Positions 20,787-31,988 of a stretch of 64,000 nt of DNA are shown in pieces (within the stretch, counting starts at the first letter, position 1; the number at the start of each line of letters is the position of its first letter). Source of the stretch: Bremia lactucae (Eukaryota > Oomycota > Peronosporomycetes > Peronosporales > Peronosporaceae); contig NW_027152213.1 in NCBI RefSeq assembly GCF_004359215.1, positions 169,420 through 233,419 of the forward strand, in the 5' to 3' direction. A program made the translations under genes and the position numbers. A model generated the notes under the pieces. It had not been told where the DNA came from, did not search any database, and worked only from the letters and a program-made list of their open reading frames with translations.

Positions 20787-22400
20787 GACGCAAGGCGAAG
20801 AGTGTTGTTTTTATTGGTTTTGAGTCATTTCTTGTACAGCGTGATATTAGGTACGTAGTCCATTATTGCTTCAAAACTTTTTTTATTTTCAAGCTGACAA
20901 GCAATAGTAGCCGAAGATGCTTTTTTAGCCGCTTAATACTCCATAATAGCTCAAATTTAAAATTTAAAATAGTTTCTTACATCCTTGACAACCTCAAAAT
21001 GGAAACTGCAAAAAAAAAGTAGCGTAAATAATACTGTACATACAGTACATCGTCTGATACAACCGTTTGCTCTTGAGGTCACGGGAGAGCTGTAACATGA
21101 GTTATTTAAATAGTGTCGGAAAACCTAAAGTGACCTCAGGCAATTTGCATACAAGGCCAATGCAAGTCTTTAACGCTACCAGTAGCTAGAAAGCCTGTTG
21201 CATGTGACAGAAAAACACGATCTAGAATATTTTCGTGCCTTACATAATAGCACTCCTCTGAATTATGCAATGCGGAGACCTCCAACACATTCATGAGCGC
21301 ACATTGCAATGAAGTTCAGTCGCAAATAATAAACTGTTTTTGGGAATATGCGTCCAATATTGCGCAAAAGTTTGTTTCGCGAGGAACATGAAAGTTTGCA
21401 GCGATTGATCGAAGAGCATTTTTTTATTTGGTGATGAGCAAGCTAAGTGACTCCTACACGGCCCCGAAGACTTCGCAAAAAAAATTGCGTCTTAATACGG
21501 CAATGTGAAGAATGCGTCTTTTTACATGACAGGACGTCGACGCTGGCATACCTCTAAATCGTTAAGTTGCTTGCTAATCACTTTTGAGTACCGCGAGTTT
21601 TTACGTGTTTGTATAGAAGTCGGATGAAAACCTATTTGCGCTTAAAATATTAGAGGAAGGCACCTTGAATTCTCTTGGTAGAACCACCTTTTGCCATCAC
21701 GGCCGGTCGGCTGCTTTTGTTTTGATACGGAAAACAGCCTGCATTTTCGTGGCTTATTGCAGTTAGGACGTCGACAGCTTGATTTAAACCTCGCATTAGC
21801 TTGAACGATATTGTGCTTTCCCTTGAAATTAATTAGCTATTTCTTACATCGCAGTGTTCTAGCCATTAATTTTTAGCATCACATTCCAGAATCTTAAGTT
21901 GTAATCGCGATAACTTTTTTTCTGTTTGAAAGTAATCGTTAAAAGGTATAACAACTCCCGCCAAACAAAATAATTGAAAATTGCTGCTGCAGTGCGAGGG
22001 AGCACCAGCGCAGACTACTCGTATAATTGTATACTCTAATAATAATCTAAAAGATTTGCATATCCATTCCAACGAAAGAAGACCTTCACGATTACAGTCT
22101 GTCAGAAAAAAATTAAAATCCGCCCGTGTCTAGCATTTTAAATACTGAAAATTCGGGATCTAATTACGCACCTTGTGATAGTCAAACCCAATAAGAGCTC
22201 TGCAGACCTAATTGGCCTGGCGTCGAATGAATAAGAAGTATCTCTGACATTTATTTTGTCTAGCTTGGTCCCGACGAACAAAAAAAAAAATAGTGCGTTT
22301 GATACACGCTGAATGATAGCTTTTAGATTTTTTTAATTATCTGAAACTTACTCAATTCAGCAAAAACTTGGACAAGACAAACGTAATTTAAACACTCAAT
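20787..22400. other. Intergenic AT-rich spacer
   Basis: About 1.6 kb between the DUF4460 paralogue and the TMEM41-like gene. Only short chance ORFs are present (for example 22,072-21,866, minus). I see no repeat, RNA gene or coding signal. The first few hundred bases upstream of 20,786 should contain the paralogue's promoter. Confidence 0.5.
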
Positions 22401-23159
22401 TTAATCATGCTTGGTACCAGTGGTCGTGGCAAAACGCCTCTTTAGTCTTGGGAGCACAAGGCCACCTACGATAGCAACCACTATAAGCTGCATCGTCGTG
22501 GCGCTATCAATAATGTCTCCACGCGATCGTAGCTCGCGCAGAATAAGCCCAGCTTTGCAGCTCAGGAAATTGTACGGAACGAGCCCAAATAGCGGGCCTA
22601 ACGTAAATTGGCCTAGCGGAATGGCCAAGTGGGGCGACGCCATGTTAATAAACCAATTGGGGGTGAATGGAAATACGCGCAGGAATATCATATTCAGCGC
22701 CATTTCGTCGCGATGTGCGTCCAATATACTTCTTAAGCGATCGAGTTTTTGCGGAAAAAAGTGCGTGACGACGCGGTAGCCAAAACGCCGCGAAAGGAGA
22801 AACATAAAGACCGATCCCAGTGTGTTGTTAGCCAAGCACAGAGGAAATCCCAGCGTCATCCCAAACAACGCGCCGCCCAATAGATTGAAAAATACGGTGC
22901 CCGGAATCGCAAATGTTTGCAGGTATAGATAGCAGCCCATGTGTGCGAGCAAAAGTGAACCTCGTTGGCGCTCGGAGAAGCTCTGAAGGGTCTTGCCTAG
23001 CTCTTGAGCTGCCTCGAGCGTTGTAGGCAGTCGAAGCGCGAGCCACTCGGTGTCTGTGAGCGTCGAGATTACCAGCGAGTGCAACATCACGCCTAATAGC
23101 GCCGTGGTGACTATGAAAACGACGCCCACGAGCTGAAGATCACGGCGCCAGTCCGACAT
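22401..23159 (-). CDS. TMEM41/VTT-domain membrane protein (SNARE-associated/DedA-like)
   Basis: Encodes 252 aa from the ATG at 23,159; the frame opens further upstream, but only at a TTG. TMEM41A/B proteins are ER multi-pass phospholipid scramblases. The VTT core is complete: a hydrophobic N-terminal helix (8-32), FAIPGTVFFNLLGGALFG (83-100), a re-entrant/helix region (105-125), then FLRVFPFTPNWFINMASP (159-176), FGLVPYNF (191-198) and a last membrane helix (222-238) before a basic tail. FPFTPNWFxN and GLxPYNF are TMEM41 signatures. A C-terminal KHD may influence ER location. The 5' end and promoter are partly duplicated at 29,497-29,985. Confidence 0.88.
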   Translation of the reverse strand: MSDWRRDLQLVGVVFIVTTALLGVMLHSLVISTLTDTEWLALRLPTTLEAAQELGKTLQSFSERQRGSLLLAHMGCYLYLQTFAIPGTVFFNLLGGALFGMTLGFPLCLANNTLGSVFMFLLSRRFGYRVVTHFFPQKLDRLRSILDAHRDEMALNMIFLRVFPFTPNWFINMASPHLAIPLGQFTLGPLFGLVPYNFLSCKAGLILRELRSRGDIIDSATTMQLIVVAIVGGLVLPRLKRRFATTTGTKHD

Positions 23160-23605
23160 CGTTGCTAAACTTTGTCGACTGCTGCGGATCCTGTTCAAGA
23201 AAGTGTTCGGAAGAACGGGGGGTAGGTTATTTTTTGGAAATTTTTATTTTGTTATTTGAATGGATTTTATTGCCAGATCGTTATTAATTAAAAAAAAGAA
23301 TGCCAGTTAGCAAACAGTTTAACTAAGTAAAATTTTAGGAAAACATGATCCTTTGGCTGATGTATATTTGGTAAGGCTGTAGAGATAGAGTGCGGCAACC
23401 GATTCTAGTTTACAGATGGACAAAGGTCTAAGTCCTTCATACTAGCCATAGAAGGATATGAATATTAAAAATAACGACGACAAGAAACAGTCTCTAATTT
23501 GCTCTACACTGTTTAGTAAGTATACTTCGTTACGACGTAGTGCTAGCTAAGTAAAATAAACAGGTGTTCCTTGTACCGCACACTATCTCCGTCCCAGCGC
23601 GAGAT
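23139..23605. repeat. Duplicated unit F: 5' end and upstream region of the TMEM41-like gene
   Basis: This 467-bp block (about the first 7 codons plus the promoter side) recurs as a diverged direct copy at 29,497-29,985. Together the two copies flank retroelement D. It ends GCGCGAGAT immediately before the TGTCAGG start of the D LTR. The gene's own promoter must lie in or near this block, so the retroelement sits about 450 bp upstream of the start codon. Confidence 0.85.
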
Positions 23606-23855
23606 TGTCAGGACCATTCAACTCGCTGAGCCCATGACCACTCATTTCGATTTATCTTTTATACCATTCCTTTTCTATTGATTCAAATTACATATGCGCC
23701 ATAATAAAAACAAGTAAAAAGGTTGGCGCAATAAGGAGAGATGATACTTAGTAATAATTAGATTTAGGATAGGCGATCCTTAGAGGATGAGCCAAAAGTA
23801 TCGGCTAGTAAAGCAAAAAAAATAATTCAGTCGTAATTTACCCTCATTCCTCACA
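23606..23855 (+). repeat. D-family 5' LTR
   Basis: About 250 bp, TGTCAGGACC...TCCTCACA, short for a Gypsy LTR. It matches 29,246-29,492. The primer site follows after two bases. Confidence 0.85.
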
Positions 23856-23880
23856 AGTGGTACCACTTGTTGGTCTTCCG

Positions 23881-24017
23881 CTCGCTTCTTCGCCGTCCGC
23901 TCGCTTCTTCGCCGTCCGCTCGCTTCTTCGCCGTCCGCTCGCTTCTTCGCCGTCTACTCGCTTCTTCGCCGTCTGCTCGCTTCTTCGCCGTCCGCTCGCT
24001 TCTTTGCCGTCCGTTCG
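23881..24017 (+). repeat. 19-bp minisatellite (about 7 units)
   Basis: Unit CTCGCTTCTTCGCCGTCCG repeats head to tail with few changes. Because 19 is not a multiple of 3 and no frame contains a stop, all three frames cycle and stay open, which creates spurious ORFs on both strands. It lies in the D leader just after the primer site. The following 24,020-24,680 is leader without a clear gene. Confidence 0.92.
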
Positions 24018-24680
24018 CGCTTCGCTGGATTGCACTGCGTTGGATTGCCCAGCACTACTTGTAGCGTAAGGGATTCCACTCGCAGCCAGTAACGTACTGC
24101 TTGTAGCGTGGGAATTTCCGCTCGCAGTCAACTGCTCCATTCCTTTGGAAGCGCTGCGTAGCAGTTTTGATTGTGTGGCTTCAGTATCCACTGTAACTCT
24201 AAGCGTCTGCCTGACAGATATAGTCGCTTAGTCTGTGTGAGGTTGGGACCGGCTTAACACGGTGAAACAGTTAATCCATCTGGAATAAGATTGAATCTCT
24301 TACCCATTACGCTTAATGGCTAAAGAAAGTCGTTGAGATTTATGAGCAAAAAGCTAAAAGCTAATAATCAGATTCCATACTACTGTAGTAAGGCTTTCCT
24401 CTTTGAGTACGGTGAAAAGTCTGCAAAGACTGCGAACGATTTGCCTGCGTCATTACAAAAGACCCGACGCATTACAAAAGGCCCGACGCATTGCAAAGAT
24501 CTTAGCAAAGCAACTCACCAAGGAGAAAGGATGCCTGCCCAAGCAAGAGTCCACCTTATCAGCTCCGTTACACGAGGTATACGCGCTTTTAGAAGAAGCC
24601 GAGCGCACCATTTTTAAGGATCTTCGGTTCAACTTAAGAGCCTAGTCTTTTTATAGTTCCGAACACATTCTTCTTCCATT

Positions 24681-25672
24681 ATGGGCAACCCTCAAACGCC
24701 GAGCTAATGCAGCAAATGATGCACATGCTACAGCAACAACAAGAGTTAATCAAAACATTCGCTAATTCCTAAAAGATAGGTGGGCTTAAGGTGGACGGGC
24801 TAAGGATGCCGACGTAAAGCGGAAAAAGCGAAGAGTCGGTTCGCCTTTATTACGCGCAAGTACAGCAATATTTTATTGCGCACGGTAAGAAGTGGAAAGA
24901 GGACGCAAAGGCTCCTCAAGTACTTGCCGTACTAGGAAGCTCATTGCGAGGACCAGCAGCACAATGGCTCTTGCTGCATCAAAAAAGAAATTCACTCAGC
25001 CGATGAGTTTTCTCTAGCAGTGAAAAAAAAACAATTCGTCTTTGCGGATCTGCAACAACGTCTTCGAGACGATCTGCATCGGCTGAGACAAGCCAATTGC
25101 AAAGGCTTAACGGACTACATTGCGAAATCTCGACACATTATTTCGCAAGTTGAGGACATGACTCGAGTTGACATTTCATCTATTTTCAACGAGGGTTTAA
25201 AGCAAGAACTCAAGAAGAAGTTCAATATCGACGGGGAAACGCACTGTAGGATGCTATTACTGTGGCGCTCGATTTTGAACGCACACATTCGGGTGTTTAT
25301 CATCACCACAACGCTACAAAACCTCGTCCTGGTCCACAAAATGTGGCCAGAGAATTAAACAAGAAGCCAGAGCCGATGGAAATCGGCAATGCTCGGCCAT
25401 TTAATAGGTCTTCTTGCGTCCATAATCGACGTCGAAATAAACGAAAGTGTGCATACTGCAAAATACTGGGGCACACGATTCAGCAGTGTTACAAGCGCAG
25501 GAACCAGCAAAATAATCGCGGCAACGGATATCGTCGCGATCGTGCGAACGCCAACTATTTCGTGAATGAGTCAGTTAAAGAAGAAACCATCGCGACTGCG
25601 TCAAACGAAGCTATCACCACACTATGTGAAGCTGACTTTGCTTCCTTCACGGGAAAAGATTTGATCATCTAA
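24681..25672 (+). pseudogene. Element D Gag
   Basis: Begins near ATG 24,681, with several frame changes. Readable parts include YYAQVQQYFIAHGKKWKEDA, SLRGPAAQWL and, after 25,020, a helical capsid region. A zinc knuckle CAYCKILGHTIQQC (about 25,450-25,491) has all C-C-H-C ligands. Stops interrupt the first half. Confidence 0.75.
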
Positions 25673-25689
25673 AAGGGTCATCTTGACGA

Positions 25690-28600
25690 TCGTGCTGTCA
25701 ATATGATACTCGATTCTGGCGCCACATGCAATGGGGTGAAGCCGAGTTTGCTGCAATGCGTCATGTCCTGAAATGGCTTTCAAGTCACTCGTTTCGAAGG
25801 CACTAATAACACCAAAAATAAGTGAAGAAAGGAGTCGCCAATAGCCCATTTGATGATAATCGAATTTCTGACGTTCCGGTCATTGAGTGGCCAATGAGCA
25901 ATTGCCATGATGTAATTCCGGGTAAGCCCTGGTGTGCTGCGCACGAGCCAATCATTAATTGACGTACTCATCAAGTTTCGTTCAAAAGTGGTGACATACC
26001 ATATGATGAGGTTGTGAATCGGTCATTATTCCTCTGCTGACTTCTTAAGGAAATTGAAGACATCACAATTTGAAGAAGTCTATCGTGTCAAAATTTATCA
26101 AGAGTCGGAATTTACAAAACCTCGTGAAAACGATTGAAGGCTTTACTCGATTCCTATAAAGATGTATTCCCAGAAAAGTTACCGAATTCATTGCCTCCTC
26201 ATCGGTCGGTGGAGTTTGGTATCAATATACAGCCCGGTGTGCAACCGAGTAATCGTTCGCCATTTCGACTTTCACAAGCTGAACAAAAGGCTTTACAGAA
26301 GTTCGTCGATGAGAACCTTTCATGCGGATAGATCGAGCTTTCAGACTCGCTTTGGGTATCAAACATCTTCGGCATTCCTTAAAATGACCCAACGATCGGT
26401 ACGAGGTGTATCTCGTTCGGAATGGATTCGATCCGGAAACGCGAACATTTTGCTCAGTTGGGTGATTGGCTTTCGTTACGTCAACTCAACGTCAGTCGTC
26501 CCTAAAATACCTTTGCCGCGAATCGATAAATTATTCGATAAGATGTATGGTATGAGCTACTTCACAGTCATTGACTTAGCTCAAGGGTACCATCAGAGGC
26601 ATATTCATCCGGATAGCAAAACGTACACTGCGTTTCGTAAATCAAATGAGACATATCAGTGGTGCGTTGCGCCGATGGGCCTTGCTGGAATGCCTCGCAT
26701 TTCGTCGCGCTTGATGCGTGTTCTTTTTGAAAAGTTCTCATTCGTTGTTGTATATTTGGATGGTACATGCATCTTTTCCGTCTCAAAAAAAGGTACTTCT
26801 GAAAATTCTAAATTATCTGAACATTCATAACCCTGACACCATTGGCTATTAATTACTTTTAATGTAATACTGGGGTCAATTATTTCATGCTATCGTGTTC
26901 GACGTCTTACGCAAGTGAATACTCTTCGCTCACATTGGTAAGTGCAAGTTCGCGCGTCAAGAGGTCAGCTTTTTGGGGCACGCTGTTTCTGGTGACGGAT
27001 TATTTATCGAAAACAAAGGCGGAAGCAATCGCGAAGTGGCCTTCACTTACCTCTGTAAAGGAATCGCAAAGTTTTCTTGGTCTTGCTTGTTATTATCGCC
27101 GCTTTATTCATCAGTTTGCGCAAATAGTTCTGCCGTTGAGCCATCTCGTTAGGAAAGATTTTTCATGGGTCTTGAATGCAGAACAAGAGGATTTGCTCGT
27201 AAGGCTGAAGTCTGCCTTACAAGCTGCACCTGTGCTGACTTTGCCTAACTCTTCACGCCCGTTTGTTCTCACTACGGATGCATCGGGGTCGTGCATTGGT
27301 GGCGACTTATCGCAATTTATCAATAGACATGACCATCCAGTAGCGTTTTACTCAAAGAAACTTGGAATCCGTGAGATTAGTTGGCCTGCTCGTGAGAAGG
27401 ATCTATTTGCAATAAAAGAGGGGTTAGAAAAATGGGCAATAGCGCCTGCTCTTGGCTTCTTCATCATCCGTCAGTCTCGCCGAAGTTGGCTCGATACTTG
27501 ACCACCTTCGCTCAATACGCGTTTACTATACACCACATTAATGGTGCTTTAAACGTTGTAGCTGATGCGCTTTCGCGCCGGCCTGATGATTCTGTCGTGG
27601 ACAATATCCGCTTTCATAAGTGCGATTTTCTAGTTGCCAACAACGAGGTACACGTTTACTTTGTTCGCCCTCGGTGCCAACTCTGCCCCGGGAGGAAGCT
27701 GAGACTCTGCAAGTTGCTGCCTTAATGACAGTGTCGTATGGCGAGTTGTCAACAGAAGTTCGTAAGCTACTTCAATAAGGCTTTGCCAGAATTGCCTAAA
27801 GAAGCATGGAAAAGCTCCGAAACAAGTTTATTGATTGTGAAGCAAGAGAAATTGTTGTTTTTGCGCACATTAAACGTCTTTGCGTGCTCAACAACAACCG
27901 CTTGCGAACGAATGTAATATCGAAATATGATAATTCGGCAATAGCTGCTCTGCCGGGCAATCGCAGAACATTCTTGCGAGTTGCTCAGTGGTATTACCGG
28001 AAATCGTTGCAGAGAAACGTCAAGGAATATGTCAAAACTTGGGAAACCTGCGCACGTCGGAAACATGATAATTAACAAAAAAACAACGTATTACTTATGC
28101 CAATTCCAATACCGGATGCTTGCTGGCAAGTGGTATCAATGGACTTTATAAGAGGGCTTCCTGTTTCCAATGGATTTGCCATCCTAACTGTTGTCGATAA
28201 GTTTTCCAAACGCACGAAGTATGCAGCAGTGCACGATAAGGACGATGCATGCACCACAGCAAAAGTATTTTTTGATGCTGTCATTCGACACCATGGTATT
28301 CCCGCAGTTAATATCAGTGACCGAGATAGCAAGTTCACGTCCATGTTTTCGAAGTCATTGATGACGATCATCGGTGTTCGTCTAAGTATTACAACCGCTT
28401 ATCGGGCTTAAGCCGATGGACAGACCGAGCGCCAGAACCTTGTGGTAGAAGACGCACTCAATCGCATAGCATCTTACCATGGCACTGACAGGACCGAACA
28501 CTTGGGAAGCATAGAGTATGCGTCTATACTGGTTCGTGCATCTACTGGATACTCTTCCTTTGAAATAGATACGGGAAGAAGGGAACGCTCTGCATGGCAA

Positions 28601-28918
28601 AAGTCACTGGGCTGGACTAGTCAACCAAAGGATATTGACGTTTACGCAAAAGAGTTTATCGAAGTACGAGCAAATATCATCGATCAGGCTCGCAGAAATC
28701 TGTTGATAGCACAAGCTTCGCAAAAGCAATATTACGATCAAAAGCGCCGAATAAATCAGGTCGAATTCAAAGTTGGAGATCTACTTATACTTGATACTCG
28801 CAAAATATCGTTTAAACACGCTGCGAAAAATATGGGACACCAAGAGCCAAGATTGCGGCAAGAAAGGTGGAACCATTCGAAACTATCAAAATGTTTAATT
28901 CTAATGTGGCAAGCTTGA
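25690..28918 (+). pseudogene. Element D Pol (protease, RT, RNase H, integrase)
   Basis: Protease ILDSGATCNGV near 25,710. RT runs from about 26,134 to 27,000 (PLPRIDKLFDKM, FTVIDLAQGYHQ, PMGLAGMP, and YLDG in place of the catalytic YxDD, so the active site is damaged). RNase H has LTTDASGSCIGGDLSQ near 27,270 and ADALSRRP near 27,570. The integrase zinc region is at about 27,960-28,075, and its core has VSMDFIRGLP, NISDRDSKFTS and ADGQTERQN (28,136-28,440). Several stops lie between parts. Confidence 0.82.
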
Positions 28919-29245
28919 GTTACCACAAACTATGAATAGGATTATTCCAACCTTTAATGTTGATGTTCTATCAAGTATGAACCGACACCGGAAAGGTTTC
29001 GAAGTCGCCCGATACCGAAAGCATCACAATTCGTGGATAATGGCACAGCGGATCATTTTCAAGTTATTGAACGTCTGTTGAAGAAAGCCAACTCAATCGC
29101 TAACCATACTGGCTCGTACAATGGCATGGCGAAACTAAGGAAGAAGCAAGCTAAGAAAAAGAGAAAAATATTCGCCATGTCTCCCACTGGAAGGACCTCG
29201 TCGCCGACTTCAATCAGCGTCAACGAGAGATCAAATCGGGGAGGA

Positions 29246-29492
29246 TGTCAGGACCAGTTAACTCGCTAAGCCCTTGGCCACTCATTTCGATTCATCTATT
29301 GAACCATTCATTTTCTTTAATTCAAATTTACATATGCGCCATAATTAAAACAAGTATAAGGTTTGCGCAATTAGGAGATATGATACTTCGTAAGAATTAG
29401 ATTTAGGATAGGCGATACCTTAAGGAGTGAACCAAAAGTATCGGTTAGTAAAACTAAATTAATTCAGTCGTAATTTACCCCCATTCCACACA
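29246..29492 (+). repeat. D-family 3' LTR
   Basis: Starts TGTCAGGACC right after the purine tract and ends CCACACA. Diverged from the 5' LTR along its whole length. Confidence 0.85.
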
Positions 29493-29496
29493 AGAG

Positions 29497-29985
29497 GTCC
29501 CGGCGCCATTCCGATAACGTTGTAAACATTGTCGACTGCTGCGGGTCCATTTTAAGAAAGTGATCGGAAGAACGTAGGGTAGTTATGTTTTGAATATTTT
29601 ATATAGTTATTTAAATTGAATTTTATTGCCAGGTCGTTATTAAAATTAAGAAAGAATGCCAGTTGGTATACAATTTAACTAAGTAAAATTTTAGGGAAGT
29701 ATGATCCTTTGGCTGATGTATATTTGGTAAGGCTGTAAAGATCGAGTGCGGCAACCGATTCTAGTTTACATTTGGATAAAGGTCTACGTGGCTCGGAGCC
29801 TACCGCCATAATAGCCATAGAAGGATATCAATATTAAAAATAATGACGACAAGAAACAGTTTCTTATTGCTCTACATTGTTTAGTAAGTATACTTAGTTA
29901 CGACGTAGAGCTAGCTAAGTAAAATAAACAGGTGTTCCTTGTGCTGCACACTATCTCCGTTCCAGCGCGAGATTCATTTGCGACG
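29497..29985. repeat. Block F' (second copy of the TMEM41-like gene's 5' end)
   Basis: Direct copy of 23,139-23,605, beginning CCGGCGCCATTCCG inside the coding start and ending GCGCGAGATT. The start codon position reads TTA instead of ATG, so it cannot start the gene. It ends with the sequence that precedes the D insertion at the other copy, so it preserves an uninterrupted GAGAT site. Confidence 0.85.
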
Positions 29986-30179
29986 TTTGAGGTAATTCCC
30001 CCCGATTAAAATACACTTATTATGAGTACTGCGTAAGATGCATGGTAAGTTGTTCCTGAGCGAATCCGTCACATGTTTACGCAGGGCATCCCAGTGAAAA
30101 GCGCTCAGTTAGAGGCATGTCGATGAGAATGCTCTTGATTAAAGCCTACACTAAGATCAACGTGCCGGCTCAGGCTGAT

Positions 30180-31466
30180 TTACTGATGCCTGAATTGAAT
30201 CCTATCATCGGTTTAATTAAATTCGTCGGATAGGAAGATCAATGAAAATCTTCGCATCTGGTTCGCGAGGCGAAAATGACCAAATCGACCACCCTTACAA
30301 TGAAGCTTCAATTTTAGCCCACGCAATCTTCATTTTAGAGGTCGAGCAAAATCTCGAGCATACACTCGCTGCAGCATATTTTTATAGCGGAACATCGTAG
30401 GAAGATGCAGGTATCATGTAGGCCTTCGCTGTCTACTGATAGTCGTTCACACTATCGCTACATTTAGGTAAGCGTCAGCTGTTGGCGTATGCATAAAAAT
30501 TTACGCTCGCTCATACCAAGCTTGCTCCTGATCTGGTAATCGACAATATCAAAGCCGAGTCTAAGAATGTGCCCGGCTTGGTCCCGCTATTTCGAGTACA
30601 GCTAATTATACATGCGGAGGCTGCCTATTTGGCGTTGCTAAAAGAGAACGCGCACCGAAAGGCCTTATGCCATTAGTATATTGGCCGCCTATGTCATAAC
30701 AATTTAAAAAACGTGCCTAGAGTGTAACGGGCTAAAGTTGCCCGAATGTAACACAGTTCCCGTTAAGTACACTTGGTGTACTTAAGGGGATGGTCAATTA
30801 CTAAATTATAGTAACTAGACCCAGCACTCGGGTGTGGTGCACATTTGTGACCAACCCTTGTGTATGTGATGCACATCGGTGCATTCACATTACGAGGGAT
30901 GACGCCTAGCGTCATCCGTTACGCGAGGTATCTAGAAAGATACGCTCGCAATACATATTGTTATCTATAGAGATGACATTTCGATTGGTAAAAATAGGTA
31001 CTTGTATTTAATATGATTAAAAATATAAACCAGTCTGAAAACTACATCCTGCTTGGTAAGTGCGCACGAGGAGCCGGATTACCGCTCCCGTGACGACAGT
31101 TAACCGGAGTACTTAGTGCGTTGGGTGAGGTCGCTTGCGCGCCCACACAACTACCTCACTGCGCGCAAGAGAAGCTGGTTAAACCGCTTCCTCGCTGTGC
31201 TAGGGTGTGTGTCTAAGTAGAGCGTGGCCGCATTACGACGTGCCCGCCTACATATAGAGCTCAGCAATGTGTCCAACAAATGGTGCTGGTCGAATGTAAG
31301 GCTCCGTATCGCTTGGAGGTCGAAACCTCAATACCGAACAAAATGGTGTTAATGTTAGACATAAGGAATACCAACAAATGTTGACGTTGCATTTCATGCG
31401 CAATCAGGGACGCGGTTGTGCCTGTCTACGCGCGCTCGCCCAAATGGACGTGTTTTTGACTGCCTC
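30180..31466 (+). repeat. Repeat C, copy 2, split by a solo LTR
   Basis: Matches 14,973-15,733 in reverse orientation: 30,180-30,722 and 31,253-31,466 are its two halves. The right end abuts the B3 LTR, as copy 1 abuts a B-type LTR stub. The preceding 29,986-30,179 is unassigned. Confidence 0.82.
30723..31252 (+). repeat. Solo A-family LTR
   Basis: Complete LTR of 530 bp, TGTAACGGGC...GCCCGCCTACA, inside repeat C. It is flanked by TAGAG (30,718-30,722) and TATAG (31,253-31,257). Repeat C copy 1 has the unoccupied site near 15,179-15,185. No internal A sequence is present, so an insertion was reduced to one LTR by recombination. Confidence 0.9.
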
Positions 31467-31929
31467 TGTAATGAGGCACACATTGGTTGGAAAGCCGTTG
31501 TTGTGGTACATTTACTATGTGGGTAAAATACCCTTTATTTTACTTTAAAATAGTTGATTATCAAAATCCCATTGTATTATGGGTAACAAATGTGGTCGCC
31601 GCCAGATCTTTATCTGGCGACCAAAATTTATCTTAAAATTAGGTACGGTAAGGTCTAAAGATTTAATTAATTAAAAAAGTTGAGTTCCCCTTTTGTTCTT
31701 AAAGCGTCTAGTGTCTTTTTAAGGCTTGCGCATTGATCTGTGACAGATAGAAGCCTTTCTGAGATACATTGGTTCTACGAACCCCTGAACCCTTGAACTA
31801 GGATTCATTAAGCTCTAATAGCTTGTACGAATTCCTAAGTTGTTAAACCCAATAGTTCTATTGAACGAAGAGGCTCTCTGAGGCTAAAATTCTTTCTCTG
31901 ACTTAAGGGACGAGGTAGCTCCGCTACAC
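31467..31929 (+). repeat. B-family 5' LTR of B3
   Basis: TGTAATGAGGCACAC...CTCCGCTACA, about 463 bp. It carries the family hairpin in a variant form near 31,596-31,620. It is the ATGAGG variant, like the stub at 14,923. Confidence 0.85.
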
Positions 31930-31988
31930 TCGGTAGCACTCGTAGTCAATCTACGCCTGAGTCTTTACAAAACTAATCCATCACGAAA

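Larger units (their letters stand above)
23606..29492 (+). mobile_element. Gypsy element D (plus strand), complete but decayed
   Basis: 5' LTR 23,606-23,855, primer site TGGTACCACTTGTTGG at 23,858, minisatellite leader, gag, protease, RT, RNase H, integrase, purine tract TCGGGGAGGA (29,236-29,245) and 3' LTR 29,246-29,492. No chromodomain or antisense ORF is visible. The LTRs differ at many positions, so the insertion is old. No 5-bp target duplication is seen; instead copies of block F flank it. Confidence 0.88.

Noticed and set aside
23160..23198. Longer N-terminus of the TMEM41-like protein (13 extra residues)
   Set aside because: The extended frame begins with TTG; the ATG at 23,159 gives the usual start.
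23881..24017. CRISPR array
   Set aside because: Units are contiguous 19-mers without spacers.
23844..24191. 115-codon minus-strand ORF with 19-residue repeats
   Set aside because: Produced by the 19-bp minisatellite, which is open in every frame.
29246..29987. A 740-bp D-family LTR including block F'
   Set aside because: The primer site lies two bases after the 250-bp LTR at 23,855, and block F contains host coding sequence, so F' is a flank and not part of the LTR.
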